Source of the DNA: Nocardia sp. NBC_00508
GTDB lineage: Bacteria; Actinomycetota; Actinomycetes; Mycobacteriales; Mycobacteriaceae
Direction of reading: 5' to 3'
DNA length: 64,000 nucleotides
Assembly (NCBI RefSeq): GCF_036346875.1
Contig: NZ_CP107852.1
Coordinates: 2,542,001 to 2,606,000 of the forward strand
Shown here: positions 36,821 to 46,315 of the stretch, one piece after another
Layout: every line of letters starts with the position of its first letter
Numbering within the stretch: position 1 is the stretch's first letter
Made by a program: the position numbers and the translations under genes
The notes under the pieces: model-generated
Databases searched by the model: none
What the model was told of the DNA's origin: nothing
Seen by the model: only the letters and a program-made list of their open reading frames with translations

Positions 36821-37279
36821 ATGGACCAAACGGCGTTGGCGGATACCCCGACCGCCCGATGCGCCTACTATCGACGCACTTGCGACCTGCCCGCCGGAGT
36901 CCATCCGGAGATCGGCCGAATCATCGTCCGCGCCGGATTGGTCGGCGCGATCACGATGCCCGCCGCGCTCGGACAAAAGGTCCGCGATGATCTCACCGCC
37001 CACCGAACCGGGCTGGGTCCGATCATCTCTCACGTACGGTCCGAACGGTGGACCTTCCTGACCCGTCCGGATCTGCCCGACGACGTCCGGTTGTTCGCCG
37101 AGATGTTCCGTCTCAACGTCTCGATCGTGCCCAGCGGCGGCGAGATCGCGTTGCCATCGCCCGCCGATGTCAAGGGCCGCTATCGGAACTGGATCGTGGC
37201 CCCACGCAACGGTTTCCGCCCCTACGGCTCATCCATCGTCGACACCGTCCGGTCCTGCGCGAAAGCAGGGAAGCGATGA
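36821..37279 (+). CDS. Hypothetical protein coupled to a DUF4254 gene
   Basis: 152 residues from ATG 36821, chosen because codon use becomes high-GC there; a start at 36710 would add 37 residues of atypical codon use. Visible motifs are TARCAYYRRTCDLPAGVHPEIGR at the N-terminus, a small alpha/beta core (RAGLVGAITMPAALGQKV) and SGGEIALPSP followed by a basic C-terminus. No signal peptide is present. The stop overlaps the next start by 4 nt (ATGA), so the two proteins are translationally coupled. I recall similar pairs in Nocardia genomes, but no function can be given. Confidence 0.75.
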   Translation: MDQTALADTPTARCAYYRRTCDLPAGVHPEIGRIIVRAGLVGAITMPAALGQKVRDDLTAHRTGLGPIISHVRSERWTFLTRPDLPDDVRLFAEMFRLNVSIVPSGGEIALPSPADVKGRYRNWIVAPRNGFRPYGSSIVDTVRSCAKAGKR

Positions 37280-37704
37280 ACACCGGGGCCCTGCCCGCAA
37301 AACATCAGGTGCTGCAAGCCTGCCGCGGTGAACTCCAAGAAGGCAACCCGATGCTGCGCTGCGCACACGAGCTCACCGCGCTGCACGAGCGCAGACTCAG
37401 CGCGGGATGCGAGTCGATGGACGAGATCGATGCGCTGCGCGCGAGCCTGGTTCGCGATATCGATCGCTGGATCACCGTTCAGCTGCCACCCGCGCACGGC
37501 GCGGCGCATGTGCACACCGAGACCATGGGTGCCGTGATCGACCGCATGGCCAAGTTCACCGCGCACGCCTATGCGGCGCTGGCCAGCGCCTCGGAATGGG
37601 ATCTGTGGGACGCCTGGCAGCGCTTGGCCGAACTGGCCGTCGGCTACGACGACTTGGCCGCCGAGGTCAGCGCGGGCGTCCGCAGATTGCCCGGCGCCTC
37701 GTAG
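37276..37704 (+). CDS. DUF4254 domain protein
   Basis: 142 residues from ATG 37276. The DUF4254 pattern is clear: ELTALHERRL, DEIDALRASLVRDIDRW, AHVHTETMGAVIDRMA, WQRLAELAVGYDDLAAEV and a final RRLPG. The protein is all-helical and soluble. The biochemical function of DUF4254 is not known to me; in some bacteria members lie near surface-polysaccharide genes. It is coupled to the preceding gene through an ATGA overlap, so the products may act together. Confidence 0.85.
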   Translation: MNTGALPAKHQVLQACRGELQEGNPMLRCAHELTALHERRLSAGCESMDEIDALRASLVRDIDRWITVQLPPAHGAAHVHTETMGAVIDRMAKFTAHAYAALASASEWDLWDAWQRLAELAVGYDDLAAEVSAGVRRLPGAS

Positions 37705-38465
37705 AGTTCCGCTGCGACGTTCCATCCCACGAGTGGGACGCCCTGGGGAGTTGGACTGGTCGCGACGCGGGCACCGCACCCTGCGCCAGCAGGGCGAACT
37801 CGGCGCCCACACCGCGGCCGGTTCATCGGCGAACCGCGCCATGCCGCGCCAACCGGGTGCCGTCGAGTCGCGCCGCGCCGCGCCAACCGGGTGCCGTTGA
37901 GCCGCGTCGAGTCGGCGGGATTCCGCGCGTCTCCATATCCCCGCACCCAGATTCGGATCGGCAGCGCCCACATCGGCTCAGCACCCGGCCGCGATCGGAG
38001 TGATCGCGGCGCTGCACCACTGCGCCCTCGACTCGCTACCTAGGCATACGAAATATGCACCCCACGGCGGTTTCCGTCACCGCAGGCGAATCGGCGCGCA
38101 TGGTACCCGGAATCGAACTGCGTGGTGCGCCAATCGAATTCGAGTACCGATCTACTCAGGTGCCCGGTACCGGACCCGCCATACGCTGACGGCATCGTTC
38201 AGGACAGTCGGCACGAAGGAGGGCGAACACACCGCACCGGCACAGCCGCGGGCATATCGCTTCGGTTGGACGCACAGGACGCGGGCGCAAGGAACGACGT
38301 CACCGATCCAGCGCAAGCTGGGTATCGTCCGGTGATCCGCGGTCGGCGCGTGGCGCCGACACGGGACACGCGGCGAGATCGACCAGGATGCCTGGCGTCG
38401 GTGCGGCTCGGATCCTCGCCGCGCAGTGTCACCGAATCGAACGTCCGACAGGCGACCGCCGGGTA
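37705..38465. other. 761-bp region without a supported gene
   Basis: Several short frames exist, but none has a plausible start, ribosome site or recognisable protein. The region contains one near-perfect 25-bp direct repeat (listed separately). It lies between the convergent DUF4254 gene and map. No tRNA or clear terminator was seen. Confidence 0.6.
37843..37901. repeat. 25-bp direct repeat in two copies
   Basis: The unit at 37843-37867 recurs at 37877-37901 with one mismatch (period 34 bp), and related partial copies lie around them. It is Gly/Cys-codon-like, GC-rich and of unknown meaning. Confidence 0.7.
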
Positions 38466-39263
38466 CTACTCCGGACGCAGGGTCAAGATCCGCGGGCCGT
38501 CATCGGTGACGGCGACAGTGTGCTCCCAATGTGCCGCACGACTGCCGTCGGTGGTCACCACGGTCCAGTCGTCATCGAGCACCTTGGTCTGGGTGGTGCC
38601 GAGCGTAAGCATCGGCTCGATCGCGAGAACCGACCCCACCACCAGCTTCGGGCCCTTGCCCGGCTCACCTTCGTTGGCGAGGAAAGGATCGAGGTGCATC
38701 TCCCGCCCGATGGCGTGCCCACCGTAGCCGTCGACGATGCCGTAGGCCCGTCCGTGTTGCTTCTCCGCCGCGCGGGTGCCCAGTTCGATGGCGTGCGAGA
38801 CGTCGGTCAGCCGGTTACCGGGCAGCATTGCCTCGATACCGGCCTCCATCGACAACCTGGTGGCCTCGCTGAGCAACCGATCGGCCTCGATGATCGTGCC
38901 GACACCGAAGGTCCAAGCCGAGTCACCGTGCCAGCCGTCGAGGATCGCCCCGCAGTCGATGGAGACCAGGTCACCCTCGGCGAGGATCTCCTCGCCGGTC
39001 GGGATTCCGTGCACCACACGATCGTTGACCGAGGCGCAGATGGACGCGGGGAAACCGTGGTAGCCCTTGAACGACGGCACCGCGCCCGCGTCACGGATCA
39101 CCTGCTCGGCGACCTCGTCCAGCTCCAGAGTGGACACCCCGGGCTTGGCGGCCGCCCGCACGGCGACCAGGGCGCGACCGACGATCGCGCCGGCCGCCGC
39201 CATGGCATCCAGTTCACCGGCTGTCCGGAACGGCACGACCTTCTTCTTGCGGTGGAAGACCAT
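38466..39263 (-). CDS. map: Methionine aminopeptidase, type I
   Basis: 265 residues from ATG 39263. It removes the initiator methionine from new proteins. The five metal ligands are in place: SIDCG, HGDSA, GGHAIG, AIEPM and HWEHT. The substrate-binding histidine is in GYHGFP. The N-terminus has the short basic start MVFHRKKK and no long SH3-binding extension. It is the last gene of secY-adk-map, 29 nt after adk, an arrangement shared with mycobacteria, so it is transcribed with them. Confidence 0.97.
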   Translation of the reverse strand: MVFHRKKKVVPFRTAGELDAMAAAGAIVGRALVAVRAAAKPGVSTLELDEVAEQVIRDAGAVPSFKGYHGFPASICASVNDRVVHGIPTGEEILAEGDLVSIDCGAILDGWHGDSAWTFGVGTIIEADRLLSEATRLSMEAGIEAMLPGNRLTDVSHAIELGTRAAEKQHGRAYGIVDGYGGHAIGREMHLDPFLANEGEPGKGPKLVVGSVLAIEPMLTLGTTQTKVLDDDWTVVTTDGSRAAHWEHTVAVTDDGPRILTLRPE

Positions 39264-39292
39264 GCGGCCTCAGCGCTCCATCGTGAGCGGCA

Positions 39293-39838
39293 TCAGTGGC
39301 CGAGCGCACGCAGTGCGCGGGCGTTGACGTCGTCGACATCGCCGACGCCGTCCACCGAGACGACCAGGCCGTCGTAGTGCTCGAGCAGGGGCTCGGTCTC
39401 CTCGCGGTACACCCGGAGCCGGTTGCGGATCACGTCCTCGTTGTCGTCGGCGCGACCGCGGGAGAGCATCCGCCCGACCACCGTGTCCTCCGGCACCACG
39501 AAGCACAGCACCGCGTCGAGCTTGGTGTCCATGTCCTTGAGGATCTTCTCCAGCGCGTCGGCCTGGTCCACCGTGCGCGGGTAGCCGTCGAGCACGAAAC
39601 CGTTCGCGGCGTCGGGCTCGTTGACCCGGGCTTCGACCATCCGGTTGGTCACGTCGCTGGGCACCAAGTCGCCGGCATCCATGTACTTCTGCGCCTCGCG
39701 ACCCAGTGGGGTCTGCTGGCTGATATTCGCACGGAACAGGTCCCCGGTGGAGATGTGCGGAACGCCCAGCTTCTCCGACAGCAGGACAGCCTGGGTGCCT
39801 TTGCCGGCGCCCGGCGGACCGAGCAGTACAACTCTCAC
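39293..39838 (-). CDS. adk: Adenylate kinase
   Basis: 181 residues starting at GTG 39838, which overlaps the secY stop by 4 nt (GTGA). It interconverts ATP + AMP and 2 ADP. Motifs are the P-loop [10 protein letters not shown], the AMP-binding ISTGDLFR, the FVLDGYPRT segment and SRGRADD in the short lid. The lid lacks the zinc-binding insertion, as usual for the 181-residue actinobacterial form. Longer in-frame sequence upstream is just secY read in another frame. Confidence 0.96.
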   Translation of the reverse strand: MRVVLLGPPGAGKGTQAVLLSEKLGVPHISTGDLFRANISQQTPLGREAQKYMDAGDLVPSDVTNRMVEARVNEPDAANGFVLDGYPRTVDQADALEKILKDMDTKLDAVLCFVVPEDTVVGRMLSRGRADDNEDVIRNRLRVYREETEPLLEHYDGLVVSVDGVGDVDDVNARALRALGH

Positions 39839-41157
39839 TTGAGGAACCCTTCGTAATTTCGATTCATCAGCTGGCTCTCGATCTGCTTCACGGTGTCCAA
39901 ACCAACGCTCACCATGATCAGCACCGCGGTACCGCCGAACGGAAGGTTCTGCACGCCACCGGCGGAGCCGATGTCGAGGAACACGTTCGGCAGCACAGCG
40001 ACCAGACCGAGATAGATCGAGCCGGGGAGGGTGATACGGCTCAGGACGAAGTTGAGATAGTCGGCAGTCGGCTTGCCGGGGCGATAGCCCGGGATGAAGC
40101 CACCGAACTTCTTCATCTCGTCGGCGCGCTCCTCCGGGTTGAAGGTGATCGCGACGTAGAAGTAGGTGAAGAAGACGATCAGACCGAAGTAGATCCCGAT
40201 GTAGACCGGGTTGCTCGGATTCACCAGGTACTTCTGGATGATGTCCTGCCACCAGCTCGGATCCGGATTGTTCTGCGACGAGGTCAGCTGCGCCACCAAG
40301 TTGGGCAGATACAGCAGCGACGACGCGAAGATGACCGGGATGACGCCCGCCTGGTTCACCTTCAACGGCAGGTAGGTCGAGGAGCCGCCGTACATCTTCC
40401 GGCCGACCACGCGCTTGGCGTACTGGACCGGGATCCTGCGCTGCCCCTGCTCGACGAAGATCACGGCGGTGACGATCGCCAGCGCGGCGACACACACCAG
40501 GCCGAACACCAAGCCGCCCCGGCTGTCCAGGATGGCCTTGCCCTCGGTCGGGATGCGCGCGGCGATACCGGCGAAGATCAGCAGCGACATGCCGTTGCCG
40601 ATGCCGCGCTCGGTGATCTGCTCGCCGAACCACATCACCAGCGCCGCGCCCGCCGTCATCACGAGCACGATGATGATCATGCCGAAGATGCTGGTGTCGG
40701 CCAGAATGTCCTGTTGACAGCCCTGCAGCAGCTGACCGCGGGCCGCCAGCGCGACCAGACCCGTTGCCTGCAGGATCGCCAGCGCGATCGACAGGTATCG
40801 GGTGTACTGCGTCATCTTGGACTGGCCGGCTTGGCCTTCCTTGCGCAGTTCCTCGAACCGCGGGATGACGACGGTGAGCAGCTGGATGATGATGCTCGCG
40901 GTGATGTAGGGCATGATGCCGATCGCGAAGACCGACAGCTGCAGCAGCGCACCACCGGAGAACAGGTTGATCAGCTGGTAGATACCGGCGGATTCACCAC
41001 CGGAGACCAGGTCGATGCACTCCTGGACCGCCTGATAGTCGACGCCGGGGGATGGCAACGCGGCACCTACGCGGTACAACGCGACCAACCCCAGCGTGAA
41101 GAGAATCTTCCGCCGCAAGTCCGGAGTCCGGAAGGCCGATACGAAGGCGGAAAGCAC
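39835..41157 (-). CDS. secY: Protein translocase subunit SecY
   Basis: 440 residues from GTG 41157, chosen for the AGGAGG box 4 nt upstream and because the protein then begins [18 protein letters not shown], the usual actinobacterial N-terminus. A start at 41187 would add ten residues that encode the ribosome site itself. It forms the membrane channel of the Sec pathway and has about ten membrane segments. [21 protein letters not shown] and the basic cytoplasmic loop with [10 protein letters not shown] are recognisable. It is separated from rplO by a hairpin, so secY-adk-map may have its own transcript. Confidence 0.96.
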   Translation of the reverse strand: MLSAFVSAFRTPDLRRKILFTLGLVALYRVGAALPSPGVDYQAVQECIDLVSGGESAGIYQLINLFSGGALLQLSVFAIGIMPYITASIIIQLLTVVIPRFEELRKEGQAGQSKMTQYTRYLSIALAILQATGLVALAARGQLLQGCQQDILADTSIFGMIIIVLVMTAGAALVMWFGEQITERGIGNGMSLLIFAGIAARIPTEGKAILDSRGGLVFGLVCVAALAIVTAVIFVEQGQRRIPVQYAKRVVGRKMYGGSSTYLPLKVNQAGVIPVIFASSLLYLPNLVAQLTSSQNNPDPSWWQDIIQKYLVNPSNPVYIGIYFGLIVFFTYFYVAITFNPEERADEMKKFGGFIPGYRPGKPTADYLNFVLSRITLPGSIYLGLVAVLPNVFLDIGSAGGVQNLPFGGTAVLIMVSVGLDTVKQIESQLMNRNYEGFLK

Positions 41158-41282
41158 TGATCCTCCTGGCGCGAACGACATGGTCATGACATGGCTATTC
41201 AGCGATTATCCGGTCCCTGCTAGGCACAGGAGGGACACCGAAAGCCATGACGAGGCTTGGCAGACAACAATTGAACTCTAAC

Positions 41283-41320
41283 AGTGGCACCGGACGAGCC
41301 TTCACTCGTCCGGTGCCACT
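41283..41320 (-). terminator. Strong hairpin between rplO and secY
   Basis: A perfect 16-bp stem (41283-41298 with 41305-41320) closes a 6-nt loop. In the minus direction it lies 15 nt after the rplO stop and is followed by GTTAGAGTTC, a weak T-containing tail. It is a likely terminator or attenuator at the end of the rpsH-rplO transcript. Confidence 0.8.
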
Positions 41321-41335
41321 ACTTGCAGAGTACCG

Positions 41336-41779
41336 TCAGCCCAGCTCGGTGACGGTGCCACCGGCGGCGGTGATCTTCTCCTTCGCCGAGCCGGTGACCT
41401 TGTCCACGGTCACCTGGACCGCGACGCCGATCTCGCCGTCGCCGAGGACTTTGACCAGCTGGTTCTTCCGAACCGCGCCGGCGGCCACGAGCTCGGCCTT
41501 GCCGACCTCGCCGCCCTCGGGGAACAGCTTCGCGATGGCGCCGACATTCACGACCTGGTATTCCGTGCGGAACGGGTTCGTGAAGCCCTTGAGCTTGGGC
41601 AGCCGCATGTGCAGCGGCATCTGCCCACCCTCGAAGGCGGCAGGCACGTTCTTGCGCGCCTTGGTGCCCTTGGTACCACGGCCCGCGGTCTTGCCCTTGG
41701 AGCCCTCACCGCGACCCACCCGGGTCTTCTCGGTCTTGGCGCCGGGAGCCGGACGCAGGTGATGCAACTTGATGGTCAT
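41336..41779 (-). CDS. rplO: 50S ribosomal protein L15
   Basis: 147 residues from ATG 41779, one base after the rpmD stop and with GGAGG inside the rpmD end. [15 protein letters not shown], the Gly/Lys-rich [17 protein letters not shown] and [18 protein letters not shown] are diagnostic of L15, a late-assembling protein of the large subunit. A start five codons further upstream is less likely. A hairpin follows the gene. Confidence 0.97.
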   Translation of the reverse strand: MTIKLHHLRPAPGAKTEKTRVGRGEGSKGKTAGRGTKGTKARKNVPAAFEGGQMPLHMRLPKLKGFTNPFRTEYQVVNVGAIAKLFPEGGEVGKAELVAAGAVRKNQLVKVLGDGEIGVAVQVTVDKVTGSAKEKITAAGGTVTELG

Positions 41780-41780
41780 G

Positions 41781-41960
41781 TCAGACCTCCTCAACGGTCA
41801 CGAGGTGGCGCACGACGTTGATCAGCCCGCGGTTCTGGGCGTTGTCCTCGCGGATCACGGTCTTGCGAATGCCGCGCAGACCGAGCGTCCGCAGACTGTC
41901 CCGCTGATTCTTCTTGGCGCCGATCGAACTCTTGATCTGGGTCACCTTGAGTTCTGCCAT
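41781..41960 (-). CDS. rpmD: 50S ribosomal protein L30
   Basis: 59 residues ([20 protein letters not shown]...VTVEEV), the normal length for bacterial L30. [13 protein letters not shown] is typical. Its ATG shares one base with the rpsE stop (TAATG), and its stop is one base from the rplO start, so translation of all three is coupled. Confidence 0.96.
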   Translation of the reverse strand: MAELKVTQIKSSIGAKKNQRDSLRTLGLRGIRKTVIREDNAQNRGLINVVRHLVTVEEV

Positions 41961-42622
41961 TACTTGACACCTCCGGCAGCCTGAGCGCGCGCACGCAGCA
42001 TGCCGGCCGGAGCGACGTCCTCGAGCGGCAGGCCACGGCGAGCCGCGACCTCTTCCGGACGCTGCAGCAGCTTGAGGGCAGTAACAGTCGCGTGCACGAC
42101 GTTGATGGCGTTGTCGCTACCGAGCGACTTCGCCAGAATGTCGTGGATACCGGCACACTCCAGCACGGCACGAGCCGCGCCACCGGCGATCACACCGGTA
42201 CCCGGCGAGGCCGGGCGCAGCATGACCACACCGGCCGCCGCCTCACCCTGAACCGGGTGCGTGATGGTGGAGCCGATCATCGGGACGCGGAAGAAGTTCT
42301 TGCGAGCCTCTTCGACACCCTTCTGGATGGCCGCGGGAACTTCCTTGGCCTTGCCGTAGCCGACGCCGACCAGACCGTTGCCGTCACCGACGATCACGAG
42401 GGCGGTGAAGCTGAAGCGCCGACCACCCTTCACGACCTTGGAGACGCGGTTGATCGCGACGACCCGCTCGAGCTGATTCTTCTCGGCGCCGCTGTCGCGA
42501 CGGTCGCCGCCGCCACCACGACGGTCGCCGCCACCGCGACGGTCGCCGCGGCCGCCCTCGGGGGCACTGCCATTCTGTCCGGCGGGTCCGCTTCCGCCGT
42601 CACGCCTCTGACGTCCCGGCAT
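41960..42622 (-). CDS. rpsE: 30S ribosomal protein S5
   Basis: 220 residues from ATG 42622. The conserved core begins near residue 48 ([22 protein letters not shown]), with [15 protein letters not shown] and GGAARAVLE. The N-terminal extension of about 45 residues is Gly/Arg/Asp-rich with GGGDRR repeats, as in mycobacterial and nocardial S5. It is part of the decoding-accuracy region of the small subunit. Confidence 0.97.
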   Translation of the reverse strand: MPGRQRRDGGSGPAGQNGSAPEGGRGDRRGGGDRRGGGGDRRDSGAEKNQLERVVAINRVSKVVKGGRRFSFTALVIVGDGNGLVGVGYGKAKEVPAAIQKGVEEARKNFFRVPMIGSTITHPVQGEAAAGVVMLRPASPGTGVIAGGAARAVLECAGIHDILAKSLGSDNAINVVHATVTALKLLQRPEEVAARRGLPLEDVAPAGMLRARAQAAGGVK

Positions 42623-42653
42623 CAGACGTTCCTTCCGTTCTTGTTATCGATCA

Positions 42654-43061
42654 TCAGAATTTCAACCCACCTTCGCGAGCGGCGTCGGCCAGCGCGGCGA
42701 TGCGGCCGTGGTAGTCGTGGCCACCACGGTCGAACACGACGGCCTCGACACCGGCGGCCTTGGCACGCTCGGCCAGCAGCTGGCCGACCTTCTTGCTCCT
42801 GGCCGACTTGTCGCCGTCGAGCGCACGCACGTCGGCCTCGATGGTCGAGGCGGCGGCGATGGTCTTGCCGACCGAGTCGTCGACCAGCTGCGCGTGCAGG
42901 TGCCGCGCGGAGCGGTTGACCACCAGACGCGGGCGCTCGGTGGTGCCGGCGACCTTCTTGCGCAGGCGGAAGTGACGGCGCGTCTTCGACAGACGGCGCT
43001 GGGTCGACACGTCCTTGCCCACGGGGATGCGCTTGGCCTTCTGGATTTCGGTTTGCGCCAT
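42654..43061 (-). CDS. rplR: 50S ribosomal protein L18
   Basis: 135 residues from ATG 43061 ([18 protein letters not shown]), two bases after the rplF stop. [33 protein letters not shown] and [24 protein letters not shown] are the standard L18 motifs. L18 binds 5S rRNA. A GTG two codons upstream is possible but lies inside the rplF stop. Confidence 0.97.
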   Translation of the reverse strand: MAQTEIQKAKRIPVGKDVSTQRRLSKTRRHFRLRKKVAGTTERPRLVVNRSARHLHAQLVDDSVGKTIAAASTIEADVRALDGDKSARSKKVGQLLAERAKAAGVEAVVFDRGGHDYHGRIAALADAAREGGLKF

Positions 43062-43063
43062 GA

Positions 43064-43600
43064 TCACTTACCCGTCTTTCCGACCTTGCGGCGAACGACC
43101 TCGCCGGCGTAGCGGATGCCCTTGCCCTTGTACGGGTCGGGCTTGCGCAGGCCGTGGATGACCGCCGAAATCTGGCCGACCTTCTGCTTGTCGATTCCGG
43201 ACACGGAGAACTTGGTGGGCGATTCCACCGCGAAGGTGATGCCCTCGGGCGCCTCGATCGGCACCGGGTGGCTGTAGCCGAGGGCGAACTCGAGGTTCTG
43301 GCCCTTGAGCGCGACGCGGTAACCGACGCCGAAGATTTCCATCTTCTTCTCGTAGCCCTGGGTCACACCGACGATCATGTTCGACACGAGGGTGCGGGTC
43401 AGGCCGTGCAGCGCGCGGCTGCGGCGCTCGTCGTCCGGACGGCCGACCTGGAGCTGGCCGTCCTCTTTGGCGACGGTGATCGGCTCGGCGATGGTCAGCG
43501 ACAGGGTGCCCTTGGGCCCCTTCACCGACACGTCCTGGCCGTCGATGGCGACATCGACACCGGTTGGGATGGCGATGGGCTTCTTACCAATACGCGACAT
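43064..43600 (-). CDS. rplF: 50S ribosomal protein L6
   Basis: 178 residues from ATG 43600 ([17 protein letters not shown]). The two L6 repeats are visible, including KGPKGTLS and the C-terminal rRNA-binding signature [14 protein letters not shown]. It sits 15 nt after rpsH and 2 nt before rplR, inside the distal half of the spc operon. Confidence 0.97.
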   Translation of the reverse strand: MSRIGKKPIAIPTGVDVAIDGQDVSVKGPKGTLSLTIAEPITVAKEDGQLQVGRPDDERRSRALHGLTRTLVSNMIVGVTQGYEKKMEIFGVGYRVALKGQNLEFALGYSHPVPIEAPEGITFAVESPTKFSVSGIDKQKVGQISAVIHGLRKPDPYKGKGIRYAGEVVRRKVGKTGK

Positions 43601-43615
43601 TTGTCCTGACCTCCC

Positions 43616-44014
43616 TTACCAGACGTAAGCGAGGACTTCGCCGCCCACGCCCTGCTTGGCCGCCTGCTTATCGGTCAGCAGGCCGGAGGACGTGGAGATG
43701 ATCGCCACGCCGAGGCCGCCGAGCACCTTGGGCAGGTTGGTGGATTTCGCGTACACGCGCAGACCGGGCTTGGAGACACGGCGCACGCCGGCGAGGCTGC
43801 GCTCACGGCTCGGGCCGTACTTGAGGTCGACGATGAGCGTCTTGCCCACCTGTGCGTCCTCGGTCCGGTAATCGGCGATGTAGCCCTCGCGCTTGAGGAT
43901 CTCGGCGATGTTCGCCTTGAGCTTCGAGTGCGGAGCCTTCACCTGATCGTGGTACGCCGAGTTGGCGTTGCGCAGACGTGTCAGAAAGTCTGCGATCGGA
44001 TCCGTCATGGTCAT
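43616..44014 (-). CDS. rpsH: 30S ribosomal protein S8
   Basis: 132 residues from ATG 44014 ([18 protein letters not shown]), the same start and length as in mycobacteria. [22 protein letters not shown] and the C-terminal GGEVLAYVW are typical. S8 organises the central domain of 16S rRNA and in many bacteria represses spc translation. It is here the first gene of its transcript: rpsN, normally just upstream, is about 16.9 kb away. Confidence 0.97.
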   Translation of the reverse strand: MTMTDPIADFLTRLRNANSAYHDQVKAPHSKLKANIAEILKREGYIADYRTEDAQVGKTLIVDLKYGPSRERSLAGVRRVSKPGLRVYAKSTNLPKVLGGLGVAIISTSSGLLTDKQAAKQGVGGEVLAYVW

Positions 44015-44192
44015 GGTTCGACCTAGACACCTTTCTCGCCGCGGTTCCCATACAGCGCCGCCATGCACATCGGCATCTGCAGCGGTGGGCCTACGACAAT
44101 TCGGATGGTCCGGCCGACACTTGCCGACCGGAGAAGGTATGTATCGCCCGAGCGCACGCATGCGGACATGAAGATGCCCAGGCAACCGCTCT

Positions 44193-44220
44193 AGTGTAGG
44201 CAAGGGCGTCACCAGGACAA
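44193..44220 (-). promoter_or_regulatory. Promoter for rpsH-rplO
   Basis: In the minus direction: TTGTCC (44215-44220), a 16-nt spacer and TACACT (44193-44198), followed by AGAGCGGTTGCCTGG. The same layout and nearly the same surrounding bases (CCCCGATTT ... TACACTAGA.CGGTTGCCTG) occur upstream of rplN. The predicted leader is about 180 nt. Confidence 0.75.
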
Positions 44221-44300
44221 AATCGGGGTCCGGAGATGCCCGGCTTCTTGCGCATCTCATGACCAGCAGAAACAGGCTGTGATCGGCATAACATGGCACC

Positions 44301-44942
44301 ATGTCGAGCCCAAGCACCGAACGACCCGACCTCCCTGAGGCCATGACTTGGGAGGAACTCGAGCACCTGCCGGAGGAGATCGCCGAGCAGATCGAGTTGT
44401 GGAACGGGCGGGTTGTTCAGCTATCGCGGGGGCCTGCTGCGCACCAGGGTTTGATATTCGCGTTGACCAATGCATTGCAGCGATGCGCGGATGAGCAGCT
44501 ACAAAGCACCTGGCGCGTCGACACTGACACCAAAGTGTTCTTCGGCGAGACCGGAATGTCCGACTTTGCCAGTCCCGACTTCGTGGCCTACCGACCCGTG
44601 GATGCCACCTGCCAAGAGAGCCGCGCCAAGGACGTCTTGCTGGTCGGCGAGATCCTTCCTCCGCCGCACACCCAGCCGGACCGGTACTCCAGGCAAGCGC
44701 GCTACGCCAAAGCAGGCATCCCCTGGTACTGGGAAGTGACGCTGAAGCGCCGTAACAGCACCATCGCACTGGTCCGCGCTTACGCACTCGAGACCAGCCC
44801 CGGCAAGCTCCCACCCGGCGTCCGCCCGCTGTACCCGTCGAACTATCTATTGGTCGGCAAGTGGTCGCCGAAAGATTCCGACGCCATCGCCATCGACTTC
44901 CCGTTCCCCATCCACATCCCTTGGTCGAATCTCAAGTTCTGA
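44301..44942 (+). CDS. Uma2 (DUF820) family nuclease-like protein 1
   Basis: 213 residues from ATG 44301. The Uma2 fold is marked by [33 protein letters not shown], a VGEIL strand and [12 protein letters not shown]. The family belongs to the PD-(D/E)xK nucleases; its natural role is unknown. The usual VEVLSPS site reads VGEILPPP, and the lysine helix is [10 protein letters not shown], so activity is uncertain. It is the first gene inside the split of the spc operon and points away from rpsH. A second Uma2 gene lies at the other end of the insertion. Confidence 0.85.
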   Translation: MSSPSTERPDLPEAMTWEELEHLPEEIAEQIELWNGRVVQLSRGPAAHQGLIFALTNALQRCADEQLQSTWRVDTDTKVFFGETGMSDFASPDFVAYRPVDATCQESRAKDVLLVGEILPPPHTQPDRYSRQARYAKAGIPWYWEVTLKRRNSTIALVRAYALETSPGKLPPGVRPLYPSNYLLVGKWSPKDSDAIAIDFPFPIHIPWSNLKF

Positions 44943-45353
44943 CGGGCTCGGGGACGCCGCTACTGGTCCGAGGGAATCGCCGCACGACCGGAGGCGAGCC
45001 ATCTCCAACACGACTCGGGCCGCGCCACCGTCGCAGAACGACAACCACACGATCCGGGTCCTCGGTCCCCGCCGCATCGTGCTCGCCTTCGACCCAGGAG
45101 TCGACGAACCCGACAGGGAGGTTGGGCCAGACCCAGGTTCTGCCCCTACCCGGGACTGGTCTTGTCGAACTGCCCCACTCAATTAGCTGTAGGCATGCTG
45201 TCATGGCTTGTCGAGCGCTAAGAATCCGGCGTCGCGCAGGCCATTGGCGATCACTATGCGAAAGAAGGGTTGGTCCCGGGCACGCGGCCATTGCGCGGGA
45301 TCACCACCGTCAGCGGCGCTCCTCCCACCACGGCCGGGTCGTCAATGGCCACA
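44943..45353. other. 411-bp region without a supported gene
   Basis: Frames on both strands lack ribosome sites and family motifs. Some codon-like structure remains (for example a minus frame with FVDSWVEGEHDAAGTEDPD), so a decayed gene is possible. No repeat or RNA gene was seen. Confidence 0.5.
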
Positions 45354-46271
45354 CTATGAACTGAGCGAGCCGTATGTTCGGCTGATGCCGTCAACAACAG
45401 AAAGAGTTGCGCGCCATCCCATTTCAGTGGTAGCCAGACTGGAGTTCAGCGCGCCGTGGCGCCATTCACCGTCGCGAGGCGGTGCGAATTGCGGATTAAT
45501 GCTGGCTCCGGCAGCGGCGTTGACCGCTTCGAGCAGCTCCAGCACCGACGTCCCCTTCCCTGAACCGATGTTGAACACCGCCTCGGTGCCGCTGTAGTCC
45601 GCAGCACCGATGAAAGCGTCGATGATATCGGAGATGTAGACATAGTCGCGGGTCTGCTTACCATCGCCGAAGATCGTTGGGGCCTCACCGCGGGCGATGC
45701 GCCCGCAGAAGATCGCGACGACTCCCGCTTCGCCGTGTGGATCCTGGCGGGGTCCGTACACATTGCCCAGTCGCAGCGCGATATGGCGGCCGCCATACAG
45801 CCGGTTGTGAAGGGTCAGGTACTGCTCGGCGCAGTATTTCGAAATCCCATACGGCGCCTGGGTTTGCGGCAGTACAGACTCCGGTGTCGGCATCTGCACG
45901 CCGTCGCCGTACATGGCTCCTCCAGTGGAGGCCAAGATCACCCGCGCGCCGACGGTCGTGGCCGCCGAGACGACGTTGAGGGTGCCCAACACGTTCGCGC
46001 GGGCGTCGTGGTAGGGGTCGGCGACTGAGTGCCGCACGCTGATCTGGGCGGCGAGGTGATATATCACCTCCGGCCGAGTGTCGGTGATGATCTCGGTGAC
46101 CGCGGCGGTGTCGGCGACATCGGTGACGTGCAGCGCAATGGTGTCAGGAACACGGCTGCGGTCACCGCTGGAGAGGTCATCGATGACGGTGACGGTGTGC
46201 CCATCCTCCAGGCACCGGTCGAGGAGGTGGGACCCGATGAACCCGGCGGCGCCGGTGATGAGTACGCGCAT
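45354..46271 (-). CDS. NAD-dependent sugar epimerase/dehydratase (extended SDR) 1
   Basis: 305 residues from ATG 46271. The Rossmann motif GAAGFIGSHL is at the N-terminus, followed by HLAAQISVRHSV, the active-site serine region STGGAMYG and YGISKYCAEQ (YxxxK). Sequence and length resemble UDP-glucose 4-epimerase-like enzymes acting on nucleotide sugars. It is the last gene of the minus-strand run starting at 50424 and begins 44 nt after the FGE-like gene. The exact substrate cannot be read from sequence. Confidence 0.88.
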   Translation of the reverse strand: MRVLITGAAGFIGSHLLDRCLEDGHTVTVIDDLSSGDRSRVPDTIALHVTDVADTAAVTEIITDTRPEVIYHLAAQISVRHSVADPYHDARANVLGTLNVVSAATTVGARVILASTGGAMYGDGVQMPTPESVLPQTQAPYGISKYCAEQYLTLHNRLYGGRHIALRLGNVYGPRQDPHGEAGVVAIFCGRIARGEAPTIFGDGKQTRDYVYISDIIDAFIGAADYSGTEAVFNIGSGKGTSVLELLEAVNAAAGASINPQFAPPRDGEWRHGALNSSLATTEMGWRATLSVVDGISRTYGSLSS

Positions 46272-46315
46272 GGCAGCAGACCTTATCCAGTGACGTTCGG
46301 GATGCGGATAGCGGA

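Noticed and set aside
38101..38160. Possible tRNA-like bases (aatcgaactgcg)
   Set aside because: No acceptor stem or cloverleaf can be folded around them.
44847..45291. Minus-strand frames of 111 and 119 codons
   Set aside because: They overlap the Uma2 end, have no ribosome site and no recognisable motif; left as intergenic.
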